NCBI RefSeq assembly: GCF_001622165.1
Contig: NZ_LVWG01000021.1
Span: 1-64,000, forward strand
Source of the DNA: Pelodictyon luteolum
GTDB taxonomy: Bacteria > Bacteroidota > Chlorobiia > Chlorobiales > Chlorobiaceae
Length of the DNA: 64,000 nt
Direction: 5' to 3'
The position numbers were made by a program, and so were the translations under genes. Below the pieces are notes generated by a model, which saw only the letters and a program-made list of their open reading frames with translations, had not been told where the DNA came from and made no database searches. Positions 34,543 to 44,619 of the stretch are shown here, one piece after another. The stretch's first letter is position 1. Each line of letters opens with the position of its first letter.

Positions 34543-35205
34543 TCAGCGGCGCAGAAAACGATGCTTCAGGTATTCCACAACGGGAGGAAGGATGGAGAAG
34601 ATTATGATGGCGAGGATCAGCAGCTTGAAGTTCTCCTGCACGAACGAGAGCTGCCCGAAAAAGTATCCGCTGTAACAGAAGAGTCCGACCCAGAGGAGAG
34701 CGCCCGTGATATTGAAAAGGATGAAGCGGCCGTAGGCCATGGCGCCGATGCCGGCGACGAATGGAGCGAAGGTGCGGACAATCGGCACAAAACGGGCGAT
34801 GATGATGGTCTTGCCGCCGTATTTCTCAAAAAAATGCCTGGTCTTGATGAGGTGTGAGGGGTTGAAAACCATTGAGCGCTCGTAATCGAACACCTTTGGG
34901 CCTACCTTGTGGCCTATCCAGTAATTGAGGGTGTCGCCGAGCACTGCGGCCGCGAAGAAGACAAGAAAGAGCAGGTGCGGATCAAGGGCGGAACCGGCGA
35001 CAGATGCCAGCGACCCGGCGGCGAAGATCAGCGAGTCACCCGGCAGGAACGGCGTGACGACAAGGCCCGTTTCAGCGAACACGATGAGGAAGAGGATCAG
35101 GTAGAGCCAAAGACCGTACTCTGCGGCAAGCACCTGGAGGTGGGTGTCGATATGCATGATGAAATCGACGAGGGCGCTTGTGAGGTCGAGCGGCGAATAG
35201 TGCAT
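34543..35205 (-). CDS. DedA-family membrane protein
   Basis: 220-residue membrane protein, DedA type: ILFLIVFAETGLVVTPFLPG, DTLNYWIGHKVG, and the FARFVP-like segment IARFVPIVRTFAPFVAG. DedA proteins are membrane proteins linked to envelope homeostasis and proton-dependent transport of lipid carriers. ATG 35205 is used; the frame continues upstream but without homology. Several hydrophobic stretches are clear. Confidence 0.88.
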   Translation of the reverse strand: MHYSPLDLTSALVDFIMHIDTHLQVLAAEYGLWLYLILFLIVFAETGLVVTPFLPGDSLIFAAGSLASVAGSALDPHLLFLVFFAAAVLGDTLNYWIGHKVGPKVFDYERSMVFNPSHLIKTRHFFEKYGGKTIIIARFVPIVRTFAPFVAGIGAMAYGRFILFNITGALLWVGLFCYSGYFFGQLSFVQENFKLLILAIIIFSILPPVVEYLKHRFLRR

Positions 35206-35280
35206 CGGGAAAGGGGGGGGTGGCTGAAAAAAAGTATTATTAGTTATTATATTAACTTTTCTCTTCCCGCAAAAGAACTG

Positions 35281-36189
35281 ATGCACCCCATGAGCTATTT
35301 CCCGACGAAGCGATGCCGGCTCTATTATGAGGATACCGCTGAATCGGATCCTTCGGCCCAAGGGCGCCCTGCAGTACTCTTCGTCAACGGCTGGGCCATC
35401 TCCGCCCGGTACTGGAAGCCGGTGGTGGAGCTGCTCTCCCCCTCCTACCGCTGCATCACCTACGACCAGAGCGGAACTGGACGGACGGTGATCAAAGGCC
35501 ACAGCCCGTCGTTCACGATTGCGGGGTTTGCCGAGGAAGCCGGGGCACTCATCGAGCATCTCGGTCTCGACCGTTCGAAGAACCTCCACATCGTCGGCCA
35601 CTCGATGGGCGGCATGGTGGCAACTGAACTCGCGCTCCGTTACCGGGACGCACTGCTCTCGGCAACCATTATTGCCTGCGGCATCTTTGAAGAGACCCCC
35701 TACACCTCGCTCGGGCTCTTTTTCCTCGGTGGGCTTATCGATGTCTCCCTGAACTTCCGCAACATCTTCCAGGCCGGCCCGATGAAGACGCTCTTCATAA
35801 AGCGCGCAGCGGCAAAGGACATCGGCAAAGAGTACAGCGACATCATCATAGAGGACTTCACCAGCTCAGACCGCGACGCGACAATCGCCGTGGGGAAATT
35901 CTCGATCGACCCCGAAGCACTGCGGGCATACACGCGCCATGTCATAGAAATCCCCTCTCCGGTGCTCTGCTGTGTCGGCATGGAAGACCACACCATCCCT
36001 CCCGAAGGGACCATAACGCTTTACAATACCCGAAAGAAAAAGTCTTCGGCACCGACAGCACTCCTCAAGTTCCAGGACCTCGGGCACCTGCCGATGCTCG
36101 AAAACACGGCTGGATTTGCCGATGGTCTAAAAAAACATTTTGATTCCTCGTCTCTTTTTCATAAAAAGGCGACAGCCCCGATAGGATAA
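35281..36189 (+). CDS. alpha/beta-fold hydrolase
   Basis: 302 residues with the nucleophile elbow GHSMGG, an oxyanion-side FVNGW and a late H-containing DLGHLP, giving a probable Ser-Asp-His triad. The substrate is not known. The pair of segments TYDQSGTGRT and IVGHSMGGMVATEL is typical. It is followed 10 bases later by the PBP gene. Confidence 0.83.
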   Translation: MHPMSYFPTKRCRLYYEDTAESDPSAQGRPAVLFVNGWAISARYWKPVVELLSPSYRCITYDQSGTGRTVIKGHSPSFTIAGFAEEAGALIEHLGLDRSKNLHIVGHSMGGMVATELALRYRDALLSATIIACGIFEETPYTSLGLFFLGGLIDVSLNFRNIFQAGPMKTLFIKRAAAKDIGKEYSDIIIEDFTSSDRDATIAVGKFSIDPEALRAYTRHVIEIPSPVLCCVGMEDHTIPPEGTITLYNTRKKKSSAPTALLKFQDLGHLPMLENTAGFADGLKKHFDSSSLFHKKATAPIG

Positions 36190-36199
36190 CGCCAAAGCA

Positions 36200-38458
36200 A
36201 TGGATGCAACAATTTCAAGACTGAACCTGAACGTGCACACCTCATTAGCAAGACTCTTCGTCATTCTTTCTCTTTCTCTAGCAGCCATCGCCTCGAACCC
36301 GCCCGAAGCCCGGGCAGGCGCATCGATTCTTGGCCTGCCGAGCCTTGAAGAGCTCGAAAACCCGAACCCGGACCTCGCATCCCTCGTCTATTCAGAAGAC
36401 GGTGTGCTCCTCCACAAGTTCTTCCTGAAGAACCGGACCTTCGTCCCCCTGCGTACGATTCCGATGTCGGTCCGCAATGCGCTGATCGCCACCGAGGATG
36501 TGGAGTTCTACCGCCACTGGGGCGTCGACATGCGCCGCCTGGTGCTCGCCATGGGCGAAAACATCCTGAAGGGCCGAACCCGCTGGCACGGGGCAAGCAC
36601 CATCACCCAGCAGCTGGCAAAGAACCTCTTCCTGACTCAGGAACGGACCGTCACACGCAAAATGAAGGAGTTCGTCACGGCCGTCGAACTTGAAAAAACC
36701 TACACGAAAAACGAGATTCTCGCCCTCTACCTCAACACCGTCTACTTCGGATCGGGAGCCTACGGGGTCGAAGCCGCTGCACGGACCTACTTCGGCAAGC
36801 CTGCGAGCCAGCTGACGCTGCCGGAGAGCGCAACCCTCATAGCAACCCTGAAAAACCCGACCGCCTACAACCCGGCCAAAAATCCCGCAGGCTCCATCGG
36901 CAGACGGAACCTGATACTCTCGCTCATGGCCAAGGAGAAGTTCATAACCGCGGCACAGGCTTCGAGGGCAAAACAGGCAAAGCTGGCACTCAAGTACACC
37001 CCGGCGACCCACCACGGCGAAGCACCGTATTTCACCGAGTACATCCGCCAGACCGTAAAACCCGCTTCGATGCTCGGTGATGTGAACCTTTACCGTGACG
37101 GGCTGACCATACAGACCACCCTCGACAGCCGCATGCAGAAGTATGCCGAAGAGGCTGCCAGAGAGCACCTTGCAAAGCTTCAGGCTACTTTCGACCTGTC
37201 CTGGCGCTGGACTGAACCGCTGAAGAACCAATTGATCCGCGAAAGCGCACGCTACAAGGAAATGCGCGAGGAGGACGGCCTCACCGACGCCGCAGCCATG
37301 GCAAAACTCAAGAGAGACAGGGTCTGGCTGAACGGCCTGCTCCGCGACAAGACCCGCATTCAGGTCGCACTCGTGGCGATAGACCCCTCCAACGGTCACG
37401 TAAAAGCCTGGGTCGGCGGCAACCAGTTCGCCTCCGAGGACTACAAGTACCAGTTTGACCATGTCTGGCAGGCGCGCCGCCAGCCCGGCTCGACCTTCAA
37501 GCCGTTTGTCTACACAGCAGCGATAGACAAGGGCATCCCAGCCAACTTCCAGGTGCTCGACAAGCCCCTCTCGCTGCAAAGCGGAGGCGGCATATGGTCG
37601 CCCCGGAACTCGGACGGTTCTTCGGGTGGATGGACCACACTGCGCTCGGCCATTGCCCGCTCACTGAACCAGGTGACGGTGCGCCTCGCCTATGAACAGC
37701 TCAGCACCGCCGACATCATCAGCTATGCCAGAAAGATGGGCATCTCTTCTCCCATTCCCTCGAACCTCTCCATCGCGCTCGGCACGGCAGAAGTGTCTCC
37801 GCTTGAACTGGCAGGCGCATTCTCTACCTTCGCCAACAACGGTGTATGGAACCAGCCGGTGTCGATTCTGAAGGTTGAGGACAAGAACCACCATGTCATC
37901 TCTGAATATGTACCCAACAGCCGCTTCGCCATCGACTCCACCACCAACTTCGTTATGGTCTCGATGCTGAAGGACGTCATCAATAAAGGCACCGGCATCG
38001 CAGTCCGGGCCCGCTACGGCCTTGAAATGGAAGCTGCCGGAAAGACCGGTACAACCCAGAGCCTCCGCGATGCATGGTTCGCCGGCTTCACCCCGCAACT
38101 GGTCGCAGTGGTCTGGACCGGGTTTGATGATGAACGCATAAAGTTCACCTCCATGGAGTACGGCCAGGGCGCACGCGCATCTCTTCCGATATGGGCGGGC
38201 TTCATGAAGCGCTGCTACACCGATCCCGCACTCCGCCTTGAGAACCGATATTTCCGCATTCCTGAGAACGTCATCGCCGTGCCGCTATCGTCGACATCCA
38301 ACCGGCCCTCCGACCTGTTCGACAGCGATGTCTATATCGAGTACTTCACTCCGAAAGGGTTCGAGAACTATCAGAAGCATCCCGATCGTACGCAGAACGC
38401 CGTACCGGACTCCTCTATGAATCCGGCGGCCATTCCCGCTGAACAGCCTTCACTCTAA
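36200..38458 (+). CDS. class A penicillin-binding protein, PBP1A-like
   Basis: 752-residue bifunctional cell-wall enzyme that polymerises and cross-links peptidoglycan. Signal/anchor at about 16-40; glycosyltransferase domain with TEDVEFYRHWG (Glu99) and ASTITQQLAKNLFL; transpeptidase with the STFK box (Ser431), SLN (488-490) and KTGT (615-618). The STFK-SLN-KTG spacing is normal. No insertion or truncation is seen. guaA lies 21 bases downstream. Confidence 0.95.
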   Translation: MDATISRLNLNVHTSLARLFVILSLSLAAIASNPPEARAGASILGLPSLEELENPNPDLASLVYSEDGVLLHKFFLKNRTFVPLRTIPMSVRNALIATEDVEFYRHWGVDMRRLVLAMGENILKGRTRWHGASTITQQLAKNLFLTQERTVTRKMKEFVTAVELEKTYTKNEILALYLNTVYFGSGAYGVEAAARTYFGKPASQLTLPESATLIATLKNPTAYNPAKNPAGSIGRRNLILSLMAKEKFITAAQASRAKQAKLALKYTPATHHGEAPYFTEYIRQTVKPASMLGDVNLYRDGLTIQTTLDSRMQKYAEEAAREHLAKLQATFDLSWRWTEPLKNQLIRESARYKEMREEDGLTDAAAMAKLKRDRVWLNGLLRDKTRIQVALVAIDPSNGHVKAWVGGNQFASEDYKYQFDHVWQARRQPGSTFKPFVYTAAIDKGIPANFQVLDKPLSLQSGGGIWSPRNSDGSSGGWTTLRSAIARSLNQVTVRLAYEQLSTADIISYARKMGISSPIPSNLSIALGTAEVSPLELAGAFSTFANNGVWNQPVSILKVEDKNHHVISEYVPNSRFAIDSTTNFVMVSMLKDVINKGTGIAVRARYGLEMEAAGKTGTTQSLRDAWFAGFTPQLVAVVWTGFDDERIKFTSMEYGQGARASLPIWAGFMKRCYTDPALRLENRYFRIPENVIAVPLSSTSNRPSDLFDSDVYIEYFTPKGFENYQKHPDRTQNAVPDSSMNPAAIPAEQPSL

Positions 38459-38479
38459 CACAACCACAACCGCGCTCCC

Positions 38480-40021
38480 ATGCAATCTGTCCTGGTACTG
38501 GATTTTGGATCACAATACACCCAGCTGATCGCCCGCCGCATCCGCGAACTCGGCATCTATTCCGAAATCCTCCCATACAGCACAACGCCTGAGGCCATAC
38601 GGGAACATAACCCCAAGGCGATCATCCTCTCCGGTGGCCCCACGAGCGTCTACGGCGAATCGGCCATCCTGCCCCATCCCGGGATTTTCTCGCTCGGCCT
38701 CCCCGTTCTCGGCATCTGCTACGGCCTGCAGGCCATCGCAAACCATTTCGGGGGCTCGGTTGAAAGCTCTTCTAAGCAGGAGTTCGGCCGTGCAAAAATA
38801 CTGGTTGACAGAACGGAAGGACACGAAAGCATGCTGTTCAAGGGCATTCCGGATTCAGACGTATGGATGAGCCACGGCGACAAGGTGACCCGCATGCCCG
38901 AAGGGTTCCGGATCACGGCAAGCAGCGGCAACTCGGAAATGTGCGCCATCGAGAGCTTCGGCCCGAAGGCCGCGCTCAAGGTCTACGGCCTGCAGTTCCA
39001 CCCCGAGGTACAGCATACCCTCTACGGCAAGCAGCTCCTTTCGAACTTCCTTATCGATATCGCCGGCATCCGGCCCGACTGGTCGTCGAAAAGCTTCATT
39101 GAGCACCAGATCGAGGATATCGGCATGCGCGCAGGCAAGGCGACGGTCATCTGCGGCATCAGCGGCGGAGTTGATTCCACTGTGGCGGCTGTCCTTGTCA
39201 GCAAAGCCATCGGCAAACAGCTGCACTGCGTCTTCGTCGACAATGGCCTGCTCCGCAAGAACGAAGCCCGGAAGGTGATGGAGTTCCTTAAACCCCTCGG
39301 CCTGAACATCACCCTTGCCGACTCCGCGGACCTGTTCCTCGGACGCCTTAAAGGGGTGGCCTCTCCCGAAAAGAAACGCAAGATCATCGGCCGCACCTTC
39401 ATCCGCGTCTTTGAAGAGCATATCAACGAGGAGAAGTTCCTCGTCCAGGGGACCCTGTACCCCGACGTCATTGAAAGCCAGAGCGTGAAAGGACCTTCGG
39501 AGACCATCAAGTCGCACCACAACGTGGGCGGCCTGCCGAAGCGCATGAAACTGAAACTCATCGAACCGCTCCGGGAACTCTTCAAGGATGAGGTTCGCGC
39601 CGTCGGCCGCGAGCTCGGCATTCCGGAAGACATCCTTATGCGCCACCCCTTCCCGGGCCCGGGCCTCGCCGTCAGGGTGCTCGGCTCACTCAGCAGGGAG
39701 CGACTCGACATCCTCCGTGAAGCCGACGAAATCTATATCGACGAGTTGAAGTCCAGCGGCCTCTACCAGCAGGTATGGCAGGCGTTCTCCGTACTGCTTC
39801 CGGTCCAGTCGGTCGGCGTGATGGGCGACAAGCGCACCTACGAGAACGTGCTCGCGCTGCGTGCCGTGGAGTCCACCGACGGCATGACGGCCGACTGGGC
39901 CCACCTCCCGCACGACTTCCTCGCAAAAGTATCGAACCGGATCATCAACGAGGTCCGCGGCATCAACCGTGTCGCCTACGACATCTCATCGAAACCCCCG
40001 GCCACAATCGAATGGGAATAA
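38480..40021 (+). CDS. guaA: GMP synthase (glutamine-hydrolysing)
   Basis: Converts XMP to GMP using glutamine and ATP. N-terminal class-I amidotransferase with Cys80 in GICYGLQAI and [12 protein letters not shown] pyrophosphatase with [11 protein letters not shown]-terminal dimerisation domain ending PPATIEWE, the family terminus. At 513 residues it is complete. Confidence 0.97.
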   Translation: MQSVLVLDFGSQYTQLIARRIRELGIYSEILPYSTTPEAIREHNPKAIILSGGPTSVYGESAILPHPGIFSLGLPVLGICYGLQAIANHFGGSVESSSKQEFGRAKILVDRTEGHESMLFKGIPDSDVWMSHGDKVTRMPEGFRITASSGNSEMCAIESFGPKAALKVYGLQFHPEVQHTLYGKQLLSNFLIDIAGIRPDWSSKSFIEHQIEDIGMRAGKATVICGISGGVDSTVAAVLVSKAIGKQLHCVFVDNGLLRKNEARKVMEFLKPLGLNITLADSADLFLGRLKGVASPEKKRKIIGRTFIRVFEEHINEEKFLVQGTLYPDVIESQSVKGPSETIKSHHNVGGLPKRMKLKLIEPLRELFKDEVRAVGRELGIPEDILMRHPFPGPGLAVRVLGSLSRERLDILREADEIYIDELKSSGLYQQVWQAFSVLLPVQSVGVMGDKRTYENVLALRAVESTDGMTADWAHLPHDFLAKVSNRIINEVRGINRVAYDISSKPPATIEWE

Positions 40022-40030
40022 TACAGTAGC

Positions 40031-40819
40031 ATGCAGCAGAAAAATGCTTACGGGTTTCTTGCCGGCGTCATCATTGGAACACTAGGCGGCCTTATCGGGC
40101 TGGGCGGTGCTGAGTTCCGCCTGCCGCTCCTGATTGGATTCTTTGGCTTTCCGGCACTGGAAGCAGTGATTCTGAACAAGGCGATGAGCCTGGTGGTCGT
40201 AGCATCAGCGCTGCCGTTCAGGGCAGGGGCTGTCTCATGGAGCCTGCTTGCCGAAAACTGGCAGATTGTCATGAACCTGCTTGCAGGAAGCCTGCTGGGA
40301 GCTTGGACGGGTGCGGGATGGGCCACAAAGCTTCGATCAAAAGGGTTATACAAAATCATTGCCATCCTTCTTGTCGTCATCGCAGCCATAATGATCAGCA
40401 GCCATATGATGGAGGGTGCCGGCAGACCGATGCTGGAGAACGCTCTACTGCTGGCACTCAGCGGAGCAGTTGCAGGGTTCGCCATCGGCGTTGTTGCCGC
40501 CCTGCTCGGTGTTGCCGGCGGGGAACTGCTTATCCCGACGCTCGTGATTCTCTTCGGCGTCGACATCAAGCTTGCCGGCAGCCTGTCTCTAGCCGTCAGC
40601 CTGCCAACCATGCTGGTCAGCTTTACCCGTTACAGCCGCGACCGGAGTTTTTCAGTCCTCGGCGCCAATAAGCCGTTTCTCTTCCTTATAGCGGCGGGCT
40701 CCATCGCCGGAACCTGGATTGGAGGCCGTTTACTCGGCGTTGTTTCTGAAACCGTACTGATCCCGATGCTCGTCCTGCTTCTGCTGCTGTCCGCCCTCAA
40801 GGTATGGAAGCACCAGTAA
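40031..40819 (+). CDS. TauE/SafE-family sulfite exporter-like membrane protein
   Basis: 262 residues with about seven to eight hydrophobic segments and the duplicated family motif (GLIGLGGAEFRLPLL near the start, LLGVAGGELLIPTLVI in the second half). This family exports sulfite or sulfonates. In a sulfur-oxidising bacterium sulfite export would be sensible, but the substrate is not proven by sequence. It follows guaA by 9 bases. Confidence 0.88.
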   Translation: MQQKNAYGFLAGVIIGTLGGLIGLGGAEFRLPLLIGFFGFPALEAVILNKAMSLVVVASALPFRAGAVSWSLLAENWQIVMNLLAGSLLGAWTGAGWATKLRSKGLYKIIAILLVVIAAIMISSHMMEGAGRPMLENALLLALSGAVAGFAIGVVAALLGVAGGELLIPTLVILFGVDIKLAGSLSLAVSLPTMLVSFTRYSRDRSFSVLGANKPFLFLIAAGSIAGTWIGGRLLGVVSETVLIPMLVLLLLLSALKVWKHQ

Positions 40820-40856
40820 ACACCTCCACCAAGAACATCCATTGTAACGAGAAGGC

Positions 40857-42077
40857 ATGAAAGAACTCCTCCTCATCAATATTTCAGGCCCGGACCGTCC
40901 GGGCCTCACCGCATCCATCACCGGGGTGCTCTCCAGCCACCTGATTCCGGTGCTCGACATCGGCCAGGCCGTCATCCACGACCATCTCGCACTCGGCATG
41001 CTGGTGGAAATCCCCGGCGGATCGGACTCGGCCGCCATCATGAAGGACCTCCTCTTTAAAGCGCACACCCTCGGCCTGCAGCTCACCTTCACGCCGGTCA
41101 CCGAGACCGAGTACGCCCGGTGGGTCGACGAGCAGGGCAAAACCCGCCACCTGCTCTCGCTGCTCGGACGCAGGATCACCGCAGAACACCTCGGACAGGT
41201 GACTTCCATAGTCACCGCCCACGGCCTGAACATCGACACCATAAACCGCCTCTCCGGGCGTGTCCCTCTCGAAAACGGGACGAATGAGGACATAACGAAA
41301 GCCTGCGTAGAGTTTTCGGTGCGCGGCACCCTCCAGAATGAAGCGAAGTTCCGCGAGGAACTGCTCATCGTCACCGACACGCTCGGCATCGACATCGCAT
41401 TCCAGGAAGACAACATCTTCCGCCGCAACCGGCGCCTCGTGGTCTTCGACATGGACTCAACCGTCATCACCTCCGAGGTGATCGACGAACTGGCCCTTGA
41501 AGCGGGTGCAGGGGCTGAAGTGTCCGCCGTTACAGAGCGTGCGATGCGCGGTGAACTGGACTTCTCTGAAAGCCTCCGCCAGCGGGTCATGAAACTGCAG
41601 GGACTGGAAGAAGGTGTCCTTGAGAAAGTCGCCCGGCGCCTCCAGCTCACCGAAGGAGCCGAAACCCTTTTCCATAACCTGCACAACCTCGGCTTTAAAA
41701 CAGCAATCCTCTCCGGCGGGTTCAGCTATTTCGGCAGGTTCCTGCAGAAGAAGCTGCAGGTCGACTACGTCTACGCCAACGAACTGGAAATAAAGGACGG
41801 CAAACTCACCGGAAAGGTGATCGGACCGGTGGTGGACGGAAAAAGGAAGGCGGAACTTCTGGAGCACATCGCAGGGAAGGAAAACATCCGTCTCGAGCAG
41901 ACGATTGCGGTCGGTGACGGGGCCAACGACCTCCCCATGCTCGCAAAGGCCGGACTGGGCATCGCCTTCCGCGCCAAACCCATTGTGCGCGAAAGCGCCC
42001 GACAGGCCATTTCAACCCTCGGCCTCGACGCCATTCTCTACCTCATGGGCTTCCGCGACCGCGACAACCTGCGATAA
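40857..42077 (+). CDS. serB: phosphoserine phosphatase with ACT domains
   Basis: 406 residues. Two ACT-like domains (about 1-80 and 96-175) precede a HAD phosphatase with DMDST (198-202; Asp198 nucleophile), an SGGFSYF motif, and GDGANDLPM. ACT domains suggest feedback control by an amino acid such as serine. The enzyme makes serine from phosphoserine. Confidence 0.95.
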   Translation: MKELLLINISGPDRPGLTASITGVLSSHLIPVLDIGQAVIHDHLALGMLVEIPGGSDSAAIMKDLLFKAHTLGLQLTFTPVTETEYARWVDEQGKTRHLLSLLGRRITAEHLGQVTSIVTAHGLNIDTINRLSGRVPLENGTNEDITKACVEFSVRGTLQNEAKFREELLIVTDTLGIDIAFQEDNIFRRNRRLVVFDMDSTVITSEVIDELALEAGAGAEVSAVTERAMRGELDFSESLRQRVMKLQGLEEGVLEKVARRLQLTEGAETLFHNLHNLGFKTAILSGGFSYFGRFLQKKLQVDYVYANELEIKDGKLTGKVIGPVVDGKRKAELLEHIAGKENIRLEQTIAVGDGANDLPMLAKAGLGIAFRAKPIVRESARQAISTLGLDAILYLMGFRDRDNLR

Positions 42078-42148
42078 TCTCAATACCCGCCCGACCACGA
42101 GGACACACCGCACAGACTCCCTTCACGCTGCGGCCCTGAGGGGCTCGA

Positions 42149-42658
42149 TCAGTCGACGTATTCCACGTACTGCTGGAAGTCGGCGGCGGGAGGAAGAGTG
42201 ATCGCGCCTGAAGTGCAGATCGGCACGCAGCGGGTACAAAGCACCACACAGTTGTAGGGGTTGGCTACAACCAGTTTCGGGCGGTGGATTCCGGCGGGGT
42301 CGGGAGGTCCCAGCTCGAATACCCCCGGCCGGCAGAGCACCCGGCAGTCGCCGCAGCCGTTGCAGAGCTCAGGCTTGATGGTCGGGTACCAGGGGATCTC
42401 CTCTCTTGGAACCGTGAGGCGTTTCTTCTTTTTTACCTGAGCCTTACTCTCCACCGTTGCGGGTTTCGGGGGGCAGACGGGCGCCGATGAGGAGGCTGGC
42501 GGAACCGAGGGCGGGGCAGCAGAAGCAATGGCATCGGCTTCGAAAACGCCCATGGAGCGTGACTTCTGCATCCGCCGCAGAGAGCGGACGGGTCGACAGA
42601 GGCAACCCTCGCAGGAGGGTTTTTCACACCGTCCGAAATAACAGTCAAGAATCAGCAT
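42149..42658 (-). CDS. 4Fe-4S ferredoxin-like protein
   Basis: 169 residues from ATG 42658 ([11 protein letters not shown]). An N-terminal Cys cluster ([11 protein letters not shown]), a low-complexity linker, then two Fe-S motifs: [15 protein letters not shown] and [13 protein letters not shown]. The C-terminal half is paralogous to the adjacent 96-residue protein. The redox partner is unknown. The only redox gene nearby is the flavoprotein gene downstream. Confidence 0.75.
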   Translation of the reverse strand: MLILDCYFGRCEKPSCEGCLCRPVRSLRRMQKSRSMGVFEADAIASAAPPSVPPASSSAPVCPPKPATVESKAQVKKKKRLTVPREEIPWYPTIKPELCNGCGDCRVLCRPGVFELGPPDPAGIHRPKLVVANPYNCVVLCTRCVPICTSGAITLPPAADFQQYVEYVD

Positions 42659-42720
42659 ACAGAGTCTCGGGACCCCTGGAGGCTCCATACGAAGCCACCA
42701 GAGCTCTTGTCGTTACGGGT

Positions 42721-43011
42721 TCAATGGATGAGTTCCACAAAGTGTTCAAAATCGGCGACAGCCGGAAGCCTTATAGCCCCTGAAGGGCACCGGGGTTCAC
42801 AACGGGTGCAGAGCACCACGCAGTTGTAAGGGTTCATGACCGTCATCTTCGGACGCCCTGCACCAACCTCAAGCGCGGGGCCGAAGACCCCTGGCCGGCA
42901 GAGATCCTGGCACTCGCCGCATCCGTTGCAGAGCTCTGGATCGATCACGGGAAACCATGCAATCTCTTCACGCGGAGCTGTGAGGCGTTTTTTCTGTCGT
43001 GGAGTGGTCAT
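42721..43011 (-). CDS. 4Fe-4S ferredoxin-like protein, short paralogue
   Basis: 96 residues, equivalent to the C-terminal part of the preceding protein: LTAPREEIAWFPVIDPELC, CNGCGECQDLCRPGV and [13 protein letters not shown]. The start ATG 43011 sits inside a tandem repeat (43004-43076), whose repeated GTCATT units each place a CAT on the plus strand and so offer several possible starts upstream. Confidence 0.78.
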   Translation of the reverse strand: MTTPRQKKRLTAPREEIAWFPVIDPELCNGCGECQDLCRPGVFGPALEVGAGRPKMTVMNPYNCVVLCTRCEPRCPSGAIRLPAVADFEHFVELIH

Positions 43012-43076
43012 TGGGTGGTCATTGGGTGGTCATTGAGAGCGTCATTGAGAGAGTCATTGAGAGAGTCATTGAGAGG
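43004..43076. repeat. 11/12-bp tandem repeats over the ferredoxin start
   Basis: Two full and one degenerate GTGGTCATTGG units (from 43004), then four GTCATTGAGAGA-like units (43029-43076). They cover the start codon of the short ferredoxin-like gene. Confidence 0.9.
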
Positions 43077-43191
43077 TCACATGGTTCGCTTCTCTCATGT
43101 GAAAGAACGCTGAAAAGCCTATCCCCCCATCGGTCCTGCACCAGGGGGGTGCAGGCCGGAGAGAGGATGCAAATGTTTCGAGGCAGAACCC

Positions 43192-44577
43192 TCAGCTCTG
43201 TTTCTCGATGCAACGGTCGAGATGGCGGAGCTTGATTTCCACGGCTTCGGCAGCCTTGAGCAGCGGGTAGCCGGTGGGCGGGCCGGTAAGCAGGGGATGG
43301 GTGCCGAACTGAAGGGTCAAAAGTTCGTTGATGGTCATCTTCGTCTCGATGATGACACCGATGACATTGATCAGCTCACCTGCGCTGTTGCCGCCGGTGA
43401 CCGCACCGCCGAGTACGAGGCCGGATTCACGGTTGACGATGAGCTTGACGAACTGCGTAGCGGTGCCGGGCATGGATTTCGGGTGCTTGTCAATACCCTC
43501 GAACCCTGCAGACACAACATCGAACCCGCGCTCTTTGGCGAGGCATTCAGTCACCCCGGCAGCTGCGAAGGTTATGCCGCCGATCGCGGTAGAGAATATG
43601 GAGATGGTGCCACCGAAGGTGCGGAGACGGGAGAGGCCGAAAAGGTTCATACCGGCGATCCTTGCTTCCGACACGGCTGTTGAGGCGAGCATCAGGCCCT
43701 TGACGATGCGGGTGATGAAGGAGAACTTCTCGGCGCAGTCGCCAACGGCGAAGATGTCCTTGTCCTCGGTACGCATATACTCGTCGACACGGATGGCTCC
43801 GAGCTCGTTGAGCTTGATGCCGGCTTTTTCGGCAAGTGTGACGTTCGGGGCGTAGCCGGTGGCGAGGATGACGGCATCGGCAGGAACCGAGTCGCCGCTC
43901 TCAAGCAGCACCCTTGACACCTTACCCTCTTCCCCAGCAAGCTCATGGACCTTTTCACCGGTGCGGAGCACAATGCCGCGATTCTTCAGGATTCCTTCGG
44001 CCTGCAGCGACAGGTCGCTGTCGAATGCGAGGCTGAGCACATGCGGCAGCACTTCAACGAGCGTGATATGTTTACCTTTCTTTGAGAGCTCATCGGCCAT
44101 CTCGACGCCGATGAACCCGCCGCCGATGATGACGATGCGCTCGCATGATTCAAGGCGCTGACGCACATCGGCAAGATAATTGCGGTCTTTAGGAATGGTG
44201 AAGACATTCTGGAGATCGCGCCCCTTGAGCCAGCCCGGCACCCTCGGCAGTGAGCCGGTGGCAATGACGAGCTTGTCGAAGGTGATGGTCACGCCATTGG
44301 CTGTGGTTGCGGTCTTTGTCGAACGGTCGAGTGAGACCACCTCGTCGATGAGGAGCTCGACACCGGCACCTTCGATATGTGCATTCGGGATCACGTTCTG
44401 CTCGATGCCCTGAAGGGTACCGAACACATAGGGAATCCCGCAGGGAACCACGGCTTCAGCTTCCTTCCTGACGATCAGAAAACTTTTGGCGGCATAAAAC
44501 GCCTTGCCTGTCGTGGCTGCGGCTATACCGGCGGCACTGCCGCCTATTACGAGAACATCTACGCTCTTTTCCATCAT
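43192..44577 (-). CDS. CoA-disulfide-reductase-like FAD oxidoreductase
   Basis: 461 residues with the FAD fold VLVIGGSAAGIAAAT, an NAD(P) fold IVIIGGGFIGVEMA, and the conserved active Cys46 in VVPCGIPYVFG, which marks the CoA-disulfide reductase/NADH oxidase branch. Substrates of relatives include CoA disulfide, polysulfide and oxygen. Which one applies here is unknown; polysulfide would fit a sulfur-metabolising host only by inference. Confidence 0.85.
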   Translation of the reverse strand: MMEKSVDVLVIGGSAAGIAAATTGKAFYAAKSFLIVRKEAEAVVPCGIPYVFGTLQGIEQNVIPNAHIEGAGVELLIDEVVSLDRSTKTATTANGVTITFDKLVIATGSLPRVPGWLKGRDLQNVFTIPKDRNYLADVRQRLESCERIVIIGGGFIGVEMADELSKKGKHITLVEVLPHVLSLAFDSDLSLQAEGILKNRGIVLRTGEKVHELAGEEGKVSRVLLESGDSVPADAVILATGYAPNVTLAEKAGIKLNELGAIRVDEYMRTEDKDIFAVGDCAEKFSFITRIVKGLMLASTAVSEARIAGMNLFGLSRLRTFGGTISIFSTAIGGITFAAAGVTECLAKERGFDVVSAGFEGIDKHPKSMPGTATQFVKLIVNRESGLVLGGAVTGGNSAGELINVIGVIIETKMTINELLTLQFGTHPLLTGPPTGYPLLKAAEAVEIKLRHLDRCIEKQS

Positions 44578-44619
44578 CGTCCCTTCTTATTGTTTTTTTA
44601 GTACTGCATTACTTTACGG

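Noticed and set aside
34909-35280. Upstream extension of the alpha/beta hydrolase frame
   Set aside because: It overlaps the DedA gene antisense; the ATG at 35281 begins the conserved part.
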